A DNA stretch of 64,000 bases. Source: Tubulanus polymorphus (taxonomy: Eukaryota; Nemertea; Palaeonemertea; Tubulaniformes; Tubulanidae). The notes beneath the pieces are model-generated. The model ran no database searches. It was not told the DNA's origin and was given only the letters and a program-made list of their open reading frames with translations. The translations under genes were made by a program, and so were the position numbers. This document shows positions 47,219-59,599 of the stretch, one piece after another. The DNA lies in contig NC_134026.1 of NCBI RefSeq assembly GCF_964204645.1, forward strand, positions 30,814,650-30,878,649, in the 5' to 3' direction. The number at the start of each line of letters is the position of its first letter. Positions within the stretch are counted from its first letter, which is position 1.

Positions 47219-48660
47219 GATCTGATCTTTTCCTGTCGTCTGATATTCTACAGCCAACCACAAGCTCAATACATGTACTACAATGTGAAAACACAAAATA
47301 TGAATAATGATATCATTTTTGAGACTTCTTTGAAATAAATTTCAATTATACCTGCTTTTTAGTAGATTCAGACACATGTCTCTTAGGTTTTTCATGAGGA
47401 AATTGATCTGCATCATCGGTATCGTTTCCATCTTGATATCTGGTATTGTGTGACGATTAACTCAATACTAACTACAACAACAATGTACTAAATAAACTAT
47501 GATTTTCATTCATAAGACTCTTCATAAAAACAAAATTCATCTAATTTCAATTTTACCTGATTTATAGTCAATTCAGATTCATGACTCGGACCTTGAGGAA
47601 TTTGCTCAATTCTTCCAGAACTCTGATATTTTCCTTTCCTCTGGTTTTGCGCATCTCTTACCACACAACAAAAGTCCACTGGCTACAACAAAAATACATA
47701 TAAGTAACCAGTTTCATTGAGTCAACTGTTCCTGCAAAGAAATTCATAAATTCAATTTTACCTGATTCATAGTCAATCAAGACATATGACATAGAAGAGA
47801 AATTGCTCAGAACTTCAGTTACTTTTCGTATCTTCTTGAACTTTCTGTTTGATGTGGAGATTCCCCAGAGTACTTCGATTTCTGGGTACAAACACTGAAA
47901 GAAGTCCCGAATTGACGGAGAAAATTTGTCAGCATCTCTGATCTGATCTTTTCCTGTCGTCTGATATTTTACGGCCAACCACAAGCTCAATACTACAATG
48001 ACAAAACACAAAATATGAATAATGATATCATTTTTTAGACTCTTCTTAAAAATAAATTTCAATTATACCTGCTTTATAGTCAATTCAGATTCATGACTCG
48101 GACCTTGAGGAATTTGCTCAACACTTCCTGAACTCTGATGTTTCCTTTCCTCTGGTTTTGAGCGTCTCTAACAACAACAGTCCACTGGCTACAACAAAAG
48201 TACATAAAATAAACATTACAAATCTTCTTTAAGTCAACTGTTCCTGCAAAGAAGTTCATATCAAGTACAATTTTACCTGATTCATAGTCAATTCAGACTC
48301 GATCGTGACACCTTAAATATTTCTCAACGACAACTGGAACAATCCTGGATGTTTCCCGTCAATCGTTTGGTATTTTGTGCTTGATGACCAAATCAATACA
48401 CGCTACAACAGGGAAATATGAAATACTCGTAATACTAACTTACCGTCCTAGTTGAGAACATTCTTATCTACAAAGAAATTTATAGCAATTTATACTATAC
48501 CTGATTTATAGTCTTTACTTAGTGAAAAGAACCTCAGGAACTTTCAGTATCATCTTGAACTCTCTGTTTGGGGAGTGGAGATTCCTCAGTAGAGTACCTC
48601 AGATTTCTGCTGACAGCAGACACCAATCCAACACTTCTCTTTCTGGTACTTTCATCTTTC
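47219..48660 (-). repeat. Duplicated exon-like modules of an unidentified gene or pseudogene
   Basis: About six related blocks are spaced roughly 205-307 bp apart. Each ends on the minus strand in a donor-like CAG|GTAWAAT at plus positions of about 47350, 47555, 47760, 48067, 48276 and 48500. Most carry an upstream ttgttgtag acceptor-like site. Translated pieces are related to one another: RYQDGNDTDDADQF, KYQTTGKDQIRDADKF, KYQSSGRIEQIPQG, KHQSSGSVEQIPQG. A hydrophobic stretch (HILCFVIVVLSLWLAV) precedes one of them. Some modules have stops at matching places (for example VQDDTESS* and VQEDTKSN*). This may be a decaying repeated-exon gene for a membrane protein, or simply a long-period repeat. 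I cannot name it. Confidence 0.45.
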
Positions 48661-48934
48661 TCTTTCCTCTCGTTTTACAAATTGATATTTAATTATTTGA
48701 CATTTTGATATTTTTACAATCATAAAATTGATATTATGTTTATCTTTACATAATCGTTATTTGAGATTGTACAAGGAATGATACAAATAATACATTCCTT
48801 AACGTTCCTTAATTTTAAACTTACAGCTGTTTGTAAATTTTTTCCACACACAAAGATGGCATGCTGCATGCTGATCAATTTGCTAACTATGCGCATGGAC
48901 CCGCGGGTCTGCCAGTGCTGTTTAGTGCAATTGA

Positions 48935-49085
48935 TGCATCGGTGCAAGTGCAAATTGAGACGTCAAGTGCAGAGTGAGACGTCAAGTGCAAAGTGGGACG
49001 TCAAGTGCATAGTGAGACGTCAAGTGCAAATTGGGATGTCAAGTGTAAATTGGGACGTCACGTGCAAATTGAGATGTCAATTGTT
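48935..49085. repeat. 20-bp tandem repeat, about 7 copies
   Basis: The unit acgtcaagtgcaaattggg(a) has point variants. Each unit contains GACGTCA, a CRE-like core. Confidence 0.85.
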
Positions 49086-49439
49086 TTCACCAGTGTTTAC
49101 ATTGGTCGACCATCTTTCTGAAGATGCTTGAAGCAATTTGAATTCTAACAGTTTTTTACACTGTCGGCTCACAGAATTAGAAACTGGTTTACCTCATCAT
49201 CAGAGTTTAGACGCCGACAATTTTATCACTCCTTAAGTGGAGTAATATAATCAAGTCACTAACAATTCAGTTTATGTCAAAATTTAATTTTCAATTCAAG
49301 AAGGGAAAGGAGGGGAAGGCATTAAACCTCAATATCACCCCAGCCTTAGGTCACTTACAATTCAGTTTATGTAGCAATTAACTTGACAATTCAAGAGGGG
49401 AAGGGAGGGATCACTAAATCTCAATTTTAACACTTAACT

Positions 49440-51750
49440 TTCATCACTACCATTGATTTAGCAGTAAATCACCAAAAGTGTTTTGTAACACTAAACTTTC
49501 ATCACCACCAATTGATTTAGCAGTAATTCACCCTCAGTGTTTTGTAACACTTAACTTTCATCACCACCAATTGATTTAGCAGTAATCTACCCACAGTGTT
49601 TTGTAACACTTGACTCTTATCACCACCAATTGATTTAGCAGTAATTCACCCTCAGTGTTTTGTAACACTTAACTTTCATCACCACCAATTGATTTAGCAG
49701 CAATCTACCCACAGTGTTTTGTAACACTCGACTCTTATCACCACCAATTGATTTAGCAGTAATTCACCCTCAGTGTTTTGTAACACTTAACTTTCATCAC
49801 CACCAATTGATTTAGCAGTAATCTACCCACAGTGTTTTGTAACACTTAACTTTCATCACCACCAATTGATTTAGCAGTAATCTACCCACAGTGTTTTGTA
49901 ACACTTAACTTTCATCACCACCAATTGATTTAGCAGTAATTCACCCACAGTGTTTTGTAACACTTAACTTTCATCACCACCAATTGATTTAGCAGTAATT
50001 CACCCTCAGTGTTTTGTAACACTTAACTTTCATCACCACCAATTGATTTAGCAGTAATTCACCCACAGTGTTTTGTAACACCCAACTTTCATCACCATCA
50101 ATTGATTTAGCAGTAATCTACCCACAGTGTTTTGTAACACTTGACTCTTATCACCACTAATTGATTTAGCAGTAATTCACCCACAGTGTTTTGTAACACT
50201 TAACTTTCATCACCACCAATTGATTTAGCAGTAATTCACCCTCAGTGTTTTGTAACACCCAACTTTCATCACCACCAATTGATTTAGCAGTAATCTACCC
50301 ACAGTGTTTTGTAACACTTAACTTTCATCACCACCAATTGATTTAGCAGTAATTCACCCACAGTGTTTTGTAAGACTAAACTTTCATCACCACCAATTGA
50401 TTTAGCAGTAATTCACTCTCAGTGTTTTGTAACACTTAACTTTCATCACCACCAATTGATTTAGCAGTAATCTACCTACAGTGTTTTGTAACACTTGACT
50501 CTTATCACCACCAATTGATTTAGCAGTAATTCACTCTCAGTGTTTTGTAACACTTAACTTTCATCACCACCAATTGATTTAGCAGTAATTCACCCTCAGT
50601 GTTTTGTAACACTTAACTTTCATCACCACCAATTGATTTAGCAGTAATTCACCCTCAGTGTTTTGTAACACCCAACTTTCATCACCATCAATTGATTTAG
50701 CAGTAATCTACCCACAGTGTTTTGTAACACTTGACTCTTATCACCACTAATTGATTTAGCAGTAATTCACCCACAGTGTTTTGTAACACTTAACTTTCAT
50801 CACCACCAATTGATTTAGCAGTAATTCACCCTCAGTGTTTTGTAACACTTAACTTTCATCACCACCAATTGATTTAGCAGTAATTCACTCTCAGTGTTTT
50901 GTAACACTTAACTTTCATCACCACCAATTGATTTAGCAGTAATCTACCTACAGTGTTTTGTAACACTTGACTCTTATCACCACCAATTGATTTAGCAGTA
51001 ATTCACTCTCAGTGTTTTGTAACACTTAACTTTCATCACCACCAATTGATTTAGCAGTAATCTACCCACAGTGTTTTGTAACACTTAACTTTCATCACCA
51101 CCAATTGATTTAGCAGTAATTCACCCTCAGTGTTTTGTAACACTTGACTCTTATCACCACCAATTGATTTAGCAGTAATTCACCCTCAGTGTTTTGTAAC
51201 ACTTAACTTTCATCACCACCAATTGATTTAGCAGTAATTCACCCTCAGTGTTTTGTAACACTTAAATTTCATCACCACCAATTGATTTAGCAGTAATCTA
51301 CCCACAGTGTTTTGTAACACTCAGTGTTTTGTAACACTTAACTTTCATCACCACCAATTGATTTAGCAGTAATTCACCCTCAGTGTTTTGTAACACATAA
51401 CTTTCATCACCACCAATTGATTTAGCTGTAATCTACCCACAGTGTTTTGTAACACTTGACTCTTATCACCACCAATTGATTTAGCAGTAATTCACTCTCC
51501 ATGTTTTGTAACACTTAACTTTCATCACCACCAATTGATTTAGCTGTAATCTACCCACAGTGTTTTGTAACACTTGACTCTTATCATCACCAAATGATTT
51601 AGCAGTAATTCACCCTCAGTGTTTTGTAACACTTAACTTTCATCACCACCAATTGATTTAGCCGTAATTCATCCAGAGTGTTTTGTAACACTTTACTTTC
51701 ATCACCACCAATTGATTTAGCAGTAATTCACCCACAGTGTTTTGTAACAT
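49440..51750. repeat. 59-bp satellite, about 39 copies
   Basis: The unit is cacttaactttcatcaccac, caattgatttagcagtaatt, caccctcagtgttttgtaa. Two main variants alternate irregularly (taactttcat / tgactcttat, and attcaccctc / atctacccac), which suggests higher-order duplication. Each unit has a GTGTT-TTGT-AACAC hairpin. A truncated unit occurs near 51310-51330. Confidence 0.97.
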
Positions 51751-51839
51751 AATGTGTAATTTAATAATGTAATTATTTAATAATTCATGATGAAATAATG
51801 TTTAATGTAATAATCTTTATTTTAATAATGTTTAATGTA

Positions 51840-52800
51840 ATAATTCAAGAAGTCCAGGGAAGGAGGTAAGAATTAACACCCAGCAGCAAGTTGCAGTATT
51901 AAAGGAGGTCATCAGTGTTGTAACACACTGACAATTCAATTGATTTGTCACGTTTCTACATGACAGTTGAAGAAGGAAGGAGGAGACTCCTGCACTCAAT
52001 ATCACCCCAAAACAGAGCCAGCAGCAAGCAGCAGTATTTAAGGAGGATGATTCATGGTGTTATAATGTTTAAATTAATAATTTTTATTGTAATAATGTTT
52101 AATGTAATAGTTCAAGAAGTTAAGGGAAGGAGGTAAGAATTAACACGCAGCAGCAAGCAGAAGTAATAAAGGAGACCATCAGTGTTGTACCACACTGTCC
52201 ATTTAGTTTGTTTGTCACGTTTCTACATGACAGTTGAAGAAGGAAGGAGAAGACTCCTGCACTCAATATCACCCCAAAACAGAGCCAGCAGCAAGCAGCA
52301 GTATTTAAGGAGGATGATTCATGATGTTATAATGTTTAATGTAATAATTCTTATTGTAATAATGTTTAATGTAATAATTCAAGAAGTTCATGGAAGGTGG
52401 TAAGAATTTACACCCAGCAGCAAGCAGCAGTATTAAAGGAGTCCATCAGTGTTGTAACACACTGACAATTCAGTTTGTTTGTCACGTTTCTACATGACAG
52501 TTGAAACAGGAAGGAGGAGACTCCTGCACTCGATATCACCCCAAAACAGAGTGTATTAATTAACACCCAGCAGCAAGCAGCAGTATTAAAGGAGTCCATC
52601 AGTGTTGTAACACACTGACAATTCAGTTTGTTTGTCACGTTTCTACATGATAGTTGAAGAAGGAAGGAGGAGACTCCTGAACTCAATATCACCCCAAAAC
52701 AGAGTGTATTAATTAACACCCAGCAGCAAGCAGCAGTATTAAAGGAGGTCATCAGTGTTGTAACAAACTGACAATTCAGTTTGTTTGTCACGTTTCTACA
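51840..52800. repeat. 153-bp satellite, left block
   Basis: The unit contains cccagcagcaagcagcagta, tcagtgttgtaacacactga, gtcacgtttctacatgacag and gaaggaaggaggagactcct. Copies start at about 52411, 52564 and 52717. Longer variants to the left include a 'taataatgtttaatgtaata' insert. Open frames on both strands arise because 153 is divisible by three. Confidence 0.93.
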
Positions 52801-52859
52801 TGACAGTTAACAACTTTCAGTTGCAAGGAACCAAAATGAAGCTATCAAACAATAGCATA

Positions 52860-54630
52860 TTTGAGTATATCACTTTTAAAATCAATAATGTGATAATAAT
52901 TTGCTGATACAATATATACAATGAACCAACACCAGCGACATTTCAAAGATTCAACCACCACAAAGCTATCGATGGATAGCTGTTTTGAATATTTATATAC
53001 TTTAAACGTTAAGTCGTAATGAGGACGATCAGGAAACAAAATCAATCCCAATTCACTGACATATATTACATTATATACACAAAACCAACACCAGCGATAT
53101 TTCAATAATTCAACCACCACAAAGCTATCGATGGATAGCTGTTTTGAATATTTATACATTTAAAACGTAAAGTCGCAATATGGACGATCAGGAAACATAA
53201 TCAATCCCAATTCACTGACATATATTACAATATATACACAGTACCAACACCAGCGACATTTCAAAGATTCAACCACCACAAAGCTATCGATGGATAGCTG
53301 TTTTGAATATTTATACATTTAAAACGTAAAGTCGCAATAAGGACGATCAGGAAACATAATCAATCCCAATTCACTGACATATATTACAATATATACACAG
53401 TACCAACACCAGCGACGTTTCAAAGATTCAACCACCACAAAGCTATCGATGGATAGCTGTTTGAATATTTATATACTTTAAACGTTAAGTCGTAATGAGG
53501 ACGATCAGGAAACAAAATCAATCCCAATTCACTGACATATATTACATTATATACACAAAACCAACACCAGCGATATTTCAATAATTCAACCACCACAAAG
53601 CTATCGATGGATAGCTGTTTTGAATATTTATACATTTAAAACGTAAAGTCGCAATAAGGACGATCAGGAAACATAATCAATCCCAATTCACTGACATATA
53701 TTACAATATATACACAGTACCAACACCAGCGACATTTCAAAGATTCAACCACCACAAAGCTATCGATGGATAGCCATTTTGAATATTTATACATTTTAAA
53801 CGTAAAGTCGCAATAAGGACGATCAGGAAACATAATCAGTCCCAATTCACTGACATATATTACAATATATACAAAGTACCAACACCAGCGACATTTCAAA
53901 GATTCAACCACCACAAAGCTATCGATGGATAGCTGTTTTGAATATTTATATACTTTAAACGTTAAGTCGTAATGAGGACGATCAGGAAGCATAATCAATC
54001 CCAATTCACCGACATATATTACAATATATACACAAAACCAACACCAGCGACATTTCAAAGATTCAACCACCACAAAGCTATCGATGGATAGCTGTTTTGA
54101 ATATTTATACATTTAAAACGTAAAGTCGCAATAAGGACGATCAGGAAACATAATCAGTCCCAATTCACTGACATATATTACAATATATACAAAGTACCAA
54201 CACCAGCGACATTTCAAAGATTCAACCACCACAAAGCTATCGATGGATAGCTGTTTTGAATATTTATACATTTAAAATGTAAAGTCGCAATAAGGACGAT
54301 CAGGAAACATAATCAATCCCAATTCACTGACATATATTACAATATATACAAAGTACCAACACCAGCGACATTTCAAAGATTCAACCACCACAAAGCTATC
54401 GATGGATAGCTGTTTTGAATATCTATACATTTAAAACGTAAAGTCGCAATAAGGACGATCAGGAAAGATAATCAATCCCAATTCACTGACATATATTACA
54501 ATATATACAAAGTACCAACACCAGCGACATTTCAAAGTTTCAACCACCACAAAGCTATCGATGGATAGCTGTTTTGAATAATTATACATTTAAAACGTAA
54601 AGTCGCAATAAGGACGACCAGGAAACAAAA
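52860..54630. repeat. 159-bp satellite, about 11 copies
   Basis: The unit includes the perfect hairpin AGCTATC-GATG-GATAGCT, accaacaccagcgacatttc and ggacgatcaggaaacataat. Copies recur at 159-bp steps (52961, 53120, 53279, 53438), with one at 158 where a T is lost. The array starts and stops abruptly inside the 153-bp satellite. Confidence 0.97.
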
Positions 54631-54639
54631 CTCGCCAAA

Positions 54640-55860
54640 ACTCAATATCACTCCATAACAGAGTGTATTAATTAACACCCAGCAGCAAGCAGCAGTATTA
54701 AAGGAGGTCATCAGTGTTGTAACACAATGACAATTCAGTTTGTTTGTCACATTCCTACATGACAGTTGAAGAAGGAAGGAGGAGACTCCTGCACTCAATA
54801 TCACCCCAAAACAGAGCCAGCAGCAAGCAGCAGTATTTAAGGAGGATGATTCATGATGTTATAATGTTTAATGTAATAATTCTTATTGTAATAATGTTTA
54901 ATGTAATAATTCAAGAAGTTCATGGAAGGTGGTAAGAATTTACACCCAGCAGCAAGCAGCAATATTAAAGGAGTCCATCAGTGTTGTAACACACTGACAA
55001 TTCAGTTCGTTTGTCACGTTTCTACATGACAGTTGAAACAGGAAGGAGGAGACTCCTGCACCCGATATCACCCCAAAACAGAGTGTATTAATTTACACCC
55101 AGCAGCAAGCAGCAGTAGTTAAGGAGGTCATCAGTGTTGTAACACACTGACAATTCAGTTTGTTAGTCACGTTTCTACATGACAGTTGAAGAAGGAAGGA
55201 GGAGACTCCTGCACTCGATATCACCCCAAAACAGAGTGTATTAATTTACACCCAGCAGCAAGCAGCAGTAGTTAAGGAGGTCATCAGTGTTGTAACACAC
55301 TGACAATTCAGTTTGTTAGTCACGTTTCTACATGACAGTTGAAGAAGGAAGGAGGAGACTCCTGCACTCAATATCACCCCAAAACAGAGTGTATCAATTA
55401 ACACGCAGCAGCAAGCAGCAGTATTTAAGGAGGTCATCAGTGATGTAACGCACTGACAATTCAATTTGTTTTTCACATTCCTACATGACAATTGAAGAAG
55501 GAAGGAGGAGACTCCTGCACTCAATATCACCCCAAAACAGAGCCAGCAGCAAGCAGCAGTATTTAAGGAAGATGATTCATGGTGTTATAATGTTTAATGT
55601 AATAATTCTTATTGTAATAATGTTAAATGTAATAATTCAAGAAGTTCATGGAAGGTGGTAAGAATTTACACCCAGCAGCAAGCAGCAGTATTAAAGGAGG
55701 TCATCAGTGTTGTAACGCACTGACAATTCAGTTTGTTTGTCACGGTTCTACATGACAGGTGAAGAAGGAAGGAGGAGACTCCTGCGCTCAATATCACCCC
55801 TAAACAGAGTGTATCAATTAACATCCAGCAGCAAGCAGCAGTATTGTAGGAGGTCATCAG
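54640..55860. repeat. 153-bp satellite, right block
   Basis: It resumes the left block's unit after the 159-bp array, with the same longer variants (54790-54930 nearly repeats 52240-52400). Confidence 0.93.
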
Positions 55861-55869
55861 TGATGATTT

Positions 55870-56095
55870 AGTCATTCACCCACAGTGTTTTGTAACACTT
55901 AACTTTCATCACCACTAATTGATTTAGCAGTAATTCACCCACAGTGTTTTGTAACACTTAACTTTCATCACCACTAATTGATTTAGCAGTAATCTACCCA
56001 CAGTGTTTTGTAACACTTAACTTTCATCACCACTAATTGATTTAGCAGTAATTCACCCACAGTGTTTTGTAACACTTTACTTTCATCACCACAGC
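55870..56095. repeat. 59-bp satellite, right remnant, about 4 copies
   Basis: The unit is the same as at 49440-51750, mostly the cattcacccacag variant with 'caccactaattg'. A further half-copy lies at about 56685-56730, and diverged 153-type sequence at about 56260-56400. Confidence 0.92.
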
Positions 56096-56892
56096 AAAGA
56101 ACTAAATGTACACAAACAATGAGTGTCTTATTTAATTGTTGATGAGAGAGGAGAGAGGAGAGGAGGCATGTACACCTAACACAACGTTTAAAACTCAATA
56201 TCACAACCAAAACAGAGTTGAATGATAGCAAGCATCAGCAACATGTAGTTTTCAAATAAGGAATTAATCAGTATTGTAAGTCACATCTATTTGACAATTC
56301 AAGAAGGCAAGGGAAGGAGAAGAGACTCCAATACTCAATATCACCCCTTAAACAGAGTGGAATGAGCAACATGCAGTAGCAAACAACAGTATTTGCCGTA
56401 GTAGCAAACAACAGTATTTGCCGTTTTTAAAGGAGATGAAAGGAGTATCTTCTGTATTTGATACTCGTTTGATGTCATAGCAAGGCCATTACCGGGAGTT
56501 ATAGAGAACAAAAGGAGAAGCCATGCCACCACGACATTTTAATTGTCTATGATTTTTATATTGTATACAAAAACGGCACGATATATCACCTCGTAGCAGA
56601 GGAAGGAGGTAGAACAAACCACAAGATCAGTACATCTATCAATTTTTCATTATATGTATTATTGTTCCAAGACACCAACTTTCAGTGTTTTGTAGCACTT
56701 TTATCACCACTAATTGATTTAGCAGTAATTTACACTTTCATTGTATTCAGATTTGTGTCTTACTTATTTCGTGATGAGAGAGGAGAGAGAGGAGTCTTGT
56801 AGGAAATGTAGCCATACACCTATCAAAGCTTTTTTACAAACGTAAATCAGTTTATTCTAGACTATGGACGTTTGTTGCTGGAGGAAACAAAC

Positions 56893-56898
56893 TTTATT
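56893..56898 (-). terminator. Polyadenylation signal after the 56914 terminal exon
   Basis: AATAAA on the minus strand, in 'gattggaataaagtttg', lies 16 nt beyond the stop codon of the preceding exon. Confidence 0.6.
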
Positions 56899-56913
56899 CC
56901 AATCGAAACCCTT

Positions 56914-57038
56914 TTAGCTTTTTCTTAGAGACATCGAACCCACACGACGTCTGGCAAAGGCTTCAAACATTTTGATAACTGTTCCCATAGAGCCAATGAT
57001 AAAACCAGCATTTATCATCATCAAACCAAAGCTGAAAA
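56914..57038 (-). CDS. Terminal exon of an unidentified membrane protein (partial gene)
   Basis: A good acceptor (tacttcccctcactggttgcag) opens a 125-nt exon with two leading bases and then 40 codons to TAA. The product is FSFGLMMINAGFIIGSMGTV followed by IKMFEAFARRRVGSMSLRKS: one hydrophobic helix with small residues, then a basic cytoplasmic-looking tail. AATAAA follows 16 nt later. The combination of acceptor, amphipathic/basic end and poly(A) signal makes it look real. Earlier exons should lie to the right (beyond 57.85 kb), but I could not find them among the repeats. A polytopic transporter is possible, but no family is recognised. Confidence 0.55.
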
Positions 57039-57044
57039 CTGCAA

Positions 57045-57840
57045 CCAGTGAGGGGAAGTATGCACAATCATTGAAATGATTGTTCATAGCTGCAACCAAT
57101 GGAGTGAACTGCAACCAGTGATGGGGAAGTATGCACAATCATTGAAATGATTGTTCATAGCTGCAACCAATGGAGTGAACTGCAACCAGTGATGGGGAAG
57201 TATGCACAATCAATGAGATGATTGTAAATAGCTGCAACCAATCAAGTGAACTGCAACCAGTGATGGGGAAGTATGCGCAATCAATGAGATGATTGTTCAT
57301 AGCTGCAACCAATCAAGTGAAATTCAGCCAGTGAGGGGAAACTATATTTCAAACCAGTGAAGGGAAAGTATGCACAATCAATCAGATGATTGTTCATAGC
57401 TGCAACCAATGGAGTGAACTGCAACCAGTGAGGGGGGAAGTATGCACAATCAATGAGATGATTGTTCATAGCTGCAACCAATGAAGTGAACTGCAACCAG
57501 TGAGGGGGGAAGTATGCACAATCAATTAGATGATTGTTCATAGCTGCAACCAATCAAGTGAACTGCAACCAGTGAGGGGGGGGAAGTATGCACAATCAAT
57601 TAGATGATTGTTCATAGCTGCAACCACTGGAGTGAACTGCAACCAGTGAGGGGGAAGTATACACAATCAATGAGATGATTGTTCATAGCTGCAACCAATG
57701 AAGTGAACTGCAACCAGTGAGGATAAGTATGCACAATCAATGAGATGATTGTTCATAGCTGCAACCAATCAAGTGAACTGCAACCAGTGAGGGGAAACTG
57801 TATTTCAAACCAGTGAGGGGAAAGTATGCACAACCAATGA
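57045..57840. repeat. 71-bp tandem repeat containing splice-acceptor-like sequence, about 12 copies
   Basis: On the minus strand each unit reads cttcccc-tcactggttgcag, ttcactccattggttgcag, ctatgaacaatcatctcatt, gattgtgcata. The copy nearest the 56914-57038 exon supplies its acceptor. CAATCA...TGATTG in each unit can form a hairpin. A variant, tttcaaaccagtgaggggaa, occurs twice (about 57340 and 57800). Confidence 0.95.
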
Positions 57841-57994
57841 GATGATTGTCGTAATGGTATCAATGCTACGAATGTATGTGAAAAGTGAAAAGTAATAGTT
57901 TGAAACCAAGATTGAATGCATTCATTCTGTTGTATTGAATAATGTGAGATCCGATGAAAATTATGAAAAAAGAAAAAACAAACTACTATCTACA

Positions 57995-58150
57995 AATTTA
58001 CAATATTTACAAGAAAATTAAAAAGAGAAATAAAAACGACTATTTACAAATTTACAATATTTACAAGAGAAATAAAAACTACTATTTACAAATTTACAAT
58101 ATTTACAAGAGAAATAAAAACTACTATTTACAAATTTACAATATTTACAA
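57995..58150. repeat. 42-bp tandem repeat, about 4 copies
   Basis: The unit is tactatttacaaatttacaa then tatttacaagagaaataaaaac. The first copies have an extra aattaaaaag segment. Confidence 0.85.
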
Positions 58151-58495
58151 GATAGAGAGAAAGAGAGCGAAAGAGAGAGAGAGGAGAGTGAGGAGAGAGA
58201 GAGGAGGGAGAGAGGAGGAAGGATGAAGGAGAGGGGTGAGAGGAAGAAAGGAGAGAGAGGAGTGAGTTAGTGGGTTAAAGAAAGAGGAAGAGAGAGTTAG
58301 TGGGTTAGAGAAAGAGGGAGAGAGTTAGTGGGTTAGAAAAAGAGGAAGAGAGTTAGTGGGTTAGAGAGAGAGAGGGAAAGGATAGAGAGAGGGAAAGGAT
58401 AGAGACAGAGAGGGAAAGGATAGAGACAGAGAGGGAAAGGATAGAGACAGAGAGGGAAAGGATAGAGACAGAGAGGGAAAGGATAGAGAAAGGTA
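58151..58495. repeat. Purine-strand GA-rich tract with 21-bp subrepeats
   Basis: Almost pure A/G on the plus strand for about 340 bp. It includes ggttagagaaagaggaagag-type units and about five copies of gatagagacagagagggaaag (58385-58490). Long purine tracts can form triplex DNA. Confidence 0.9.
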
Positions 58496-58570
58496 GAAAA
58501 AGAAGGGACGATAAAAACGATAAAACATATGATAAAAACAGTAAAACATATGGATAAAAACGGTTAAAAA

Positions 58571-58760
58571 GAGGCAGTTTAACGTCATACCACAGGACAA
58601 ATAGATAAAAATCACTGATAAAATGTATGGATAAAACGTATTGTTAAAATGAGGCAGTTTAACGTCGTACCACAGGACAAACAGATAAAAATCACTGATA
58701 AAATGTATGGATAAAACGTATTGTTAAAATGAGGCAGTTTAACGTCGTACCACAGGACAA
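58571..58760. repeat. 80-bp tandem repeat, about 2.5 copies
   Basis: gaggcagtttaacgtc recurs at 58571, 58651 and 58731, with cactgataaaatgtatggat between. Confidence 0.85.
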
Positions 58761-59599
58761 CTTGAAAATAGAGGTACACTAGCAATACTACTTATATGTT
58801 ACTAGGTACAGTATTTTAGACAATTCTATAAAATTATCTCAACCTCTGCACTACCAAATATCAATTCGACAAAAAGTCATCTCTAAAAACATTTGTATGA
58901 AATAAAACAACAAAACATAACGTAGCATTGAATTAATATTAATGTTATCAGAAGCTGAAAATCTGAAATCAACCATCAGCCATAAATGAGGAGGCGGGAC
59001 TAATGCAATGAAATAATATCAATGCTCCAAACTTATAGGTTAAAATCTTGTTAAAACAATAGATCCAACAAGTGATATCAGTATCAAACTAAGATTGAAT
59101 GCATTCATTCTGTTGTTTTGAATATTAAAATTATTCAATAGAATTAAAAATATTAATTATCAATTAAATCTTTATCAAAATTTGCACTAAAATAGATTTG
59201 ATGTATAGATATTATGAAGTTTAGAAAATTAAAAATTTAAGATTATATTTGAAATGTTTAAATAATCATTAAAATCTTAAGTTAAAAAGATATCTAAAAA
59301 TATTTACAAGTAGAAATCAAAACCAATTTAAAAAAAATATAATATATACAAATAAAAAGCTATTTATAAATTTACAACATGTACAAGTACGGATAAAATG
59401 TGTCGATCAATTTGATGAAATATTTTATATTATTTGTCAATCATAATCGGAACCCAAGTGATTTCAGAATGGAATAACTGGGCCAGGCCAATCACTCACT
59501 CGATGATCATCAATTACTGGTACTACACAACCACAGAAAGAGTGGTTTTTACCACGCGGTATATTAGGCCAGGTGCACCTCCCAATAATAATGCCGCCA
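58761..59599. other. AT-rich stretch with one duplicated segment
   Basis: A segment around 59020-59125 (agattgaatgcattcattct, gttgttttgaat) duplicates 57860-57950. The rest is AT-rich with no supported gene. Confidence 0.4.
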
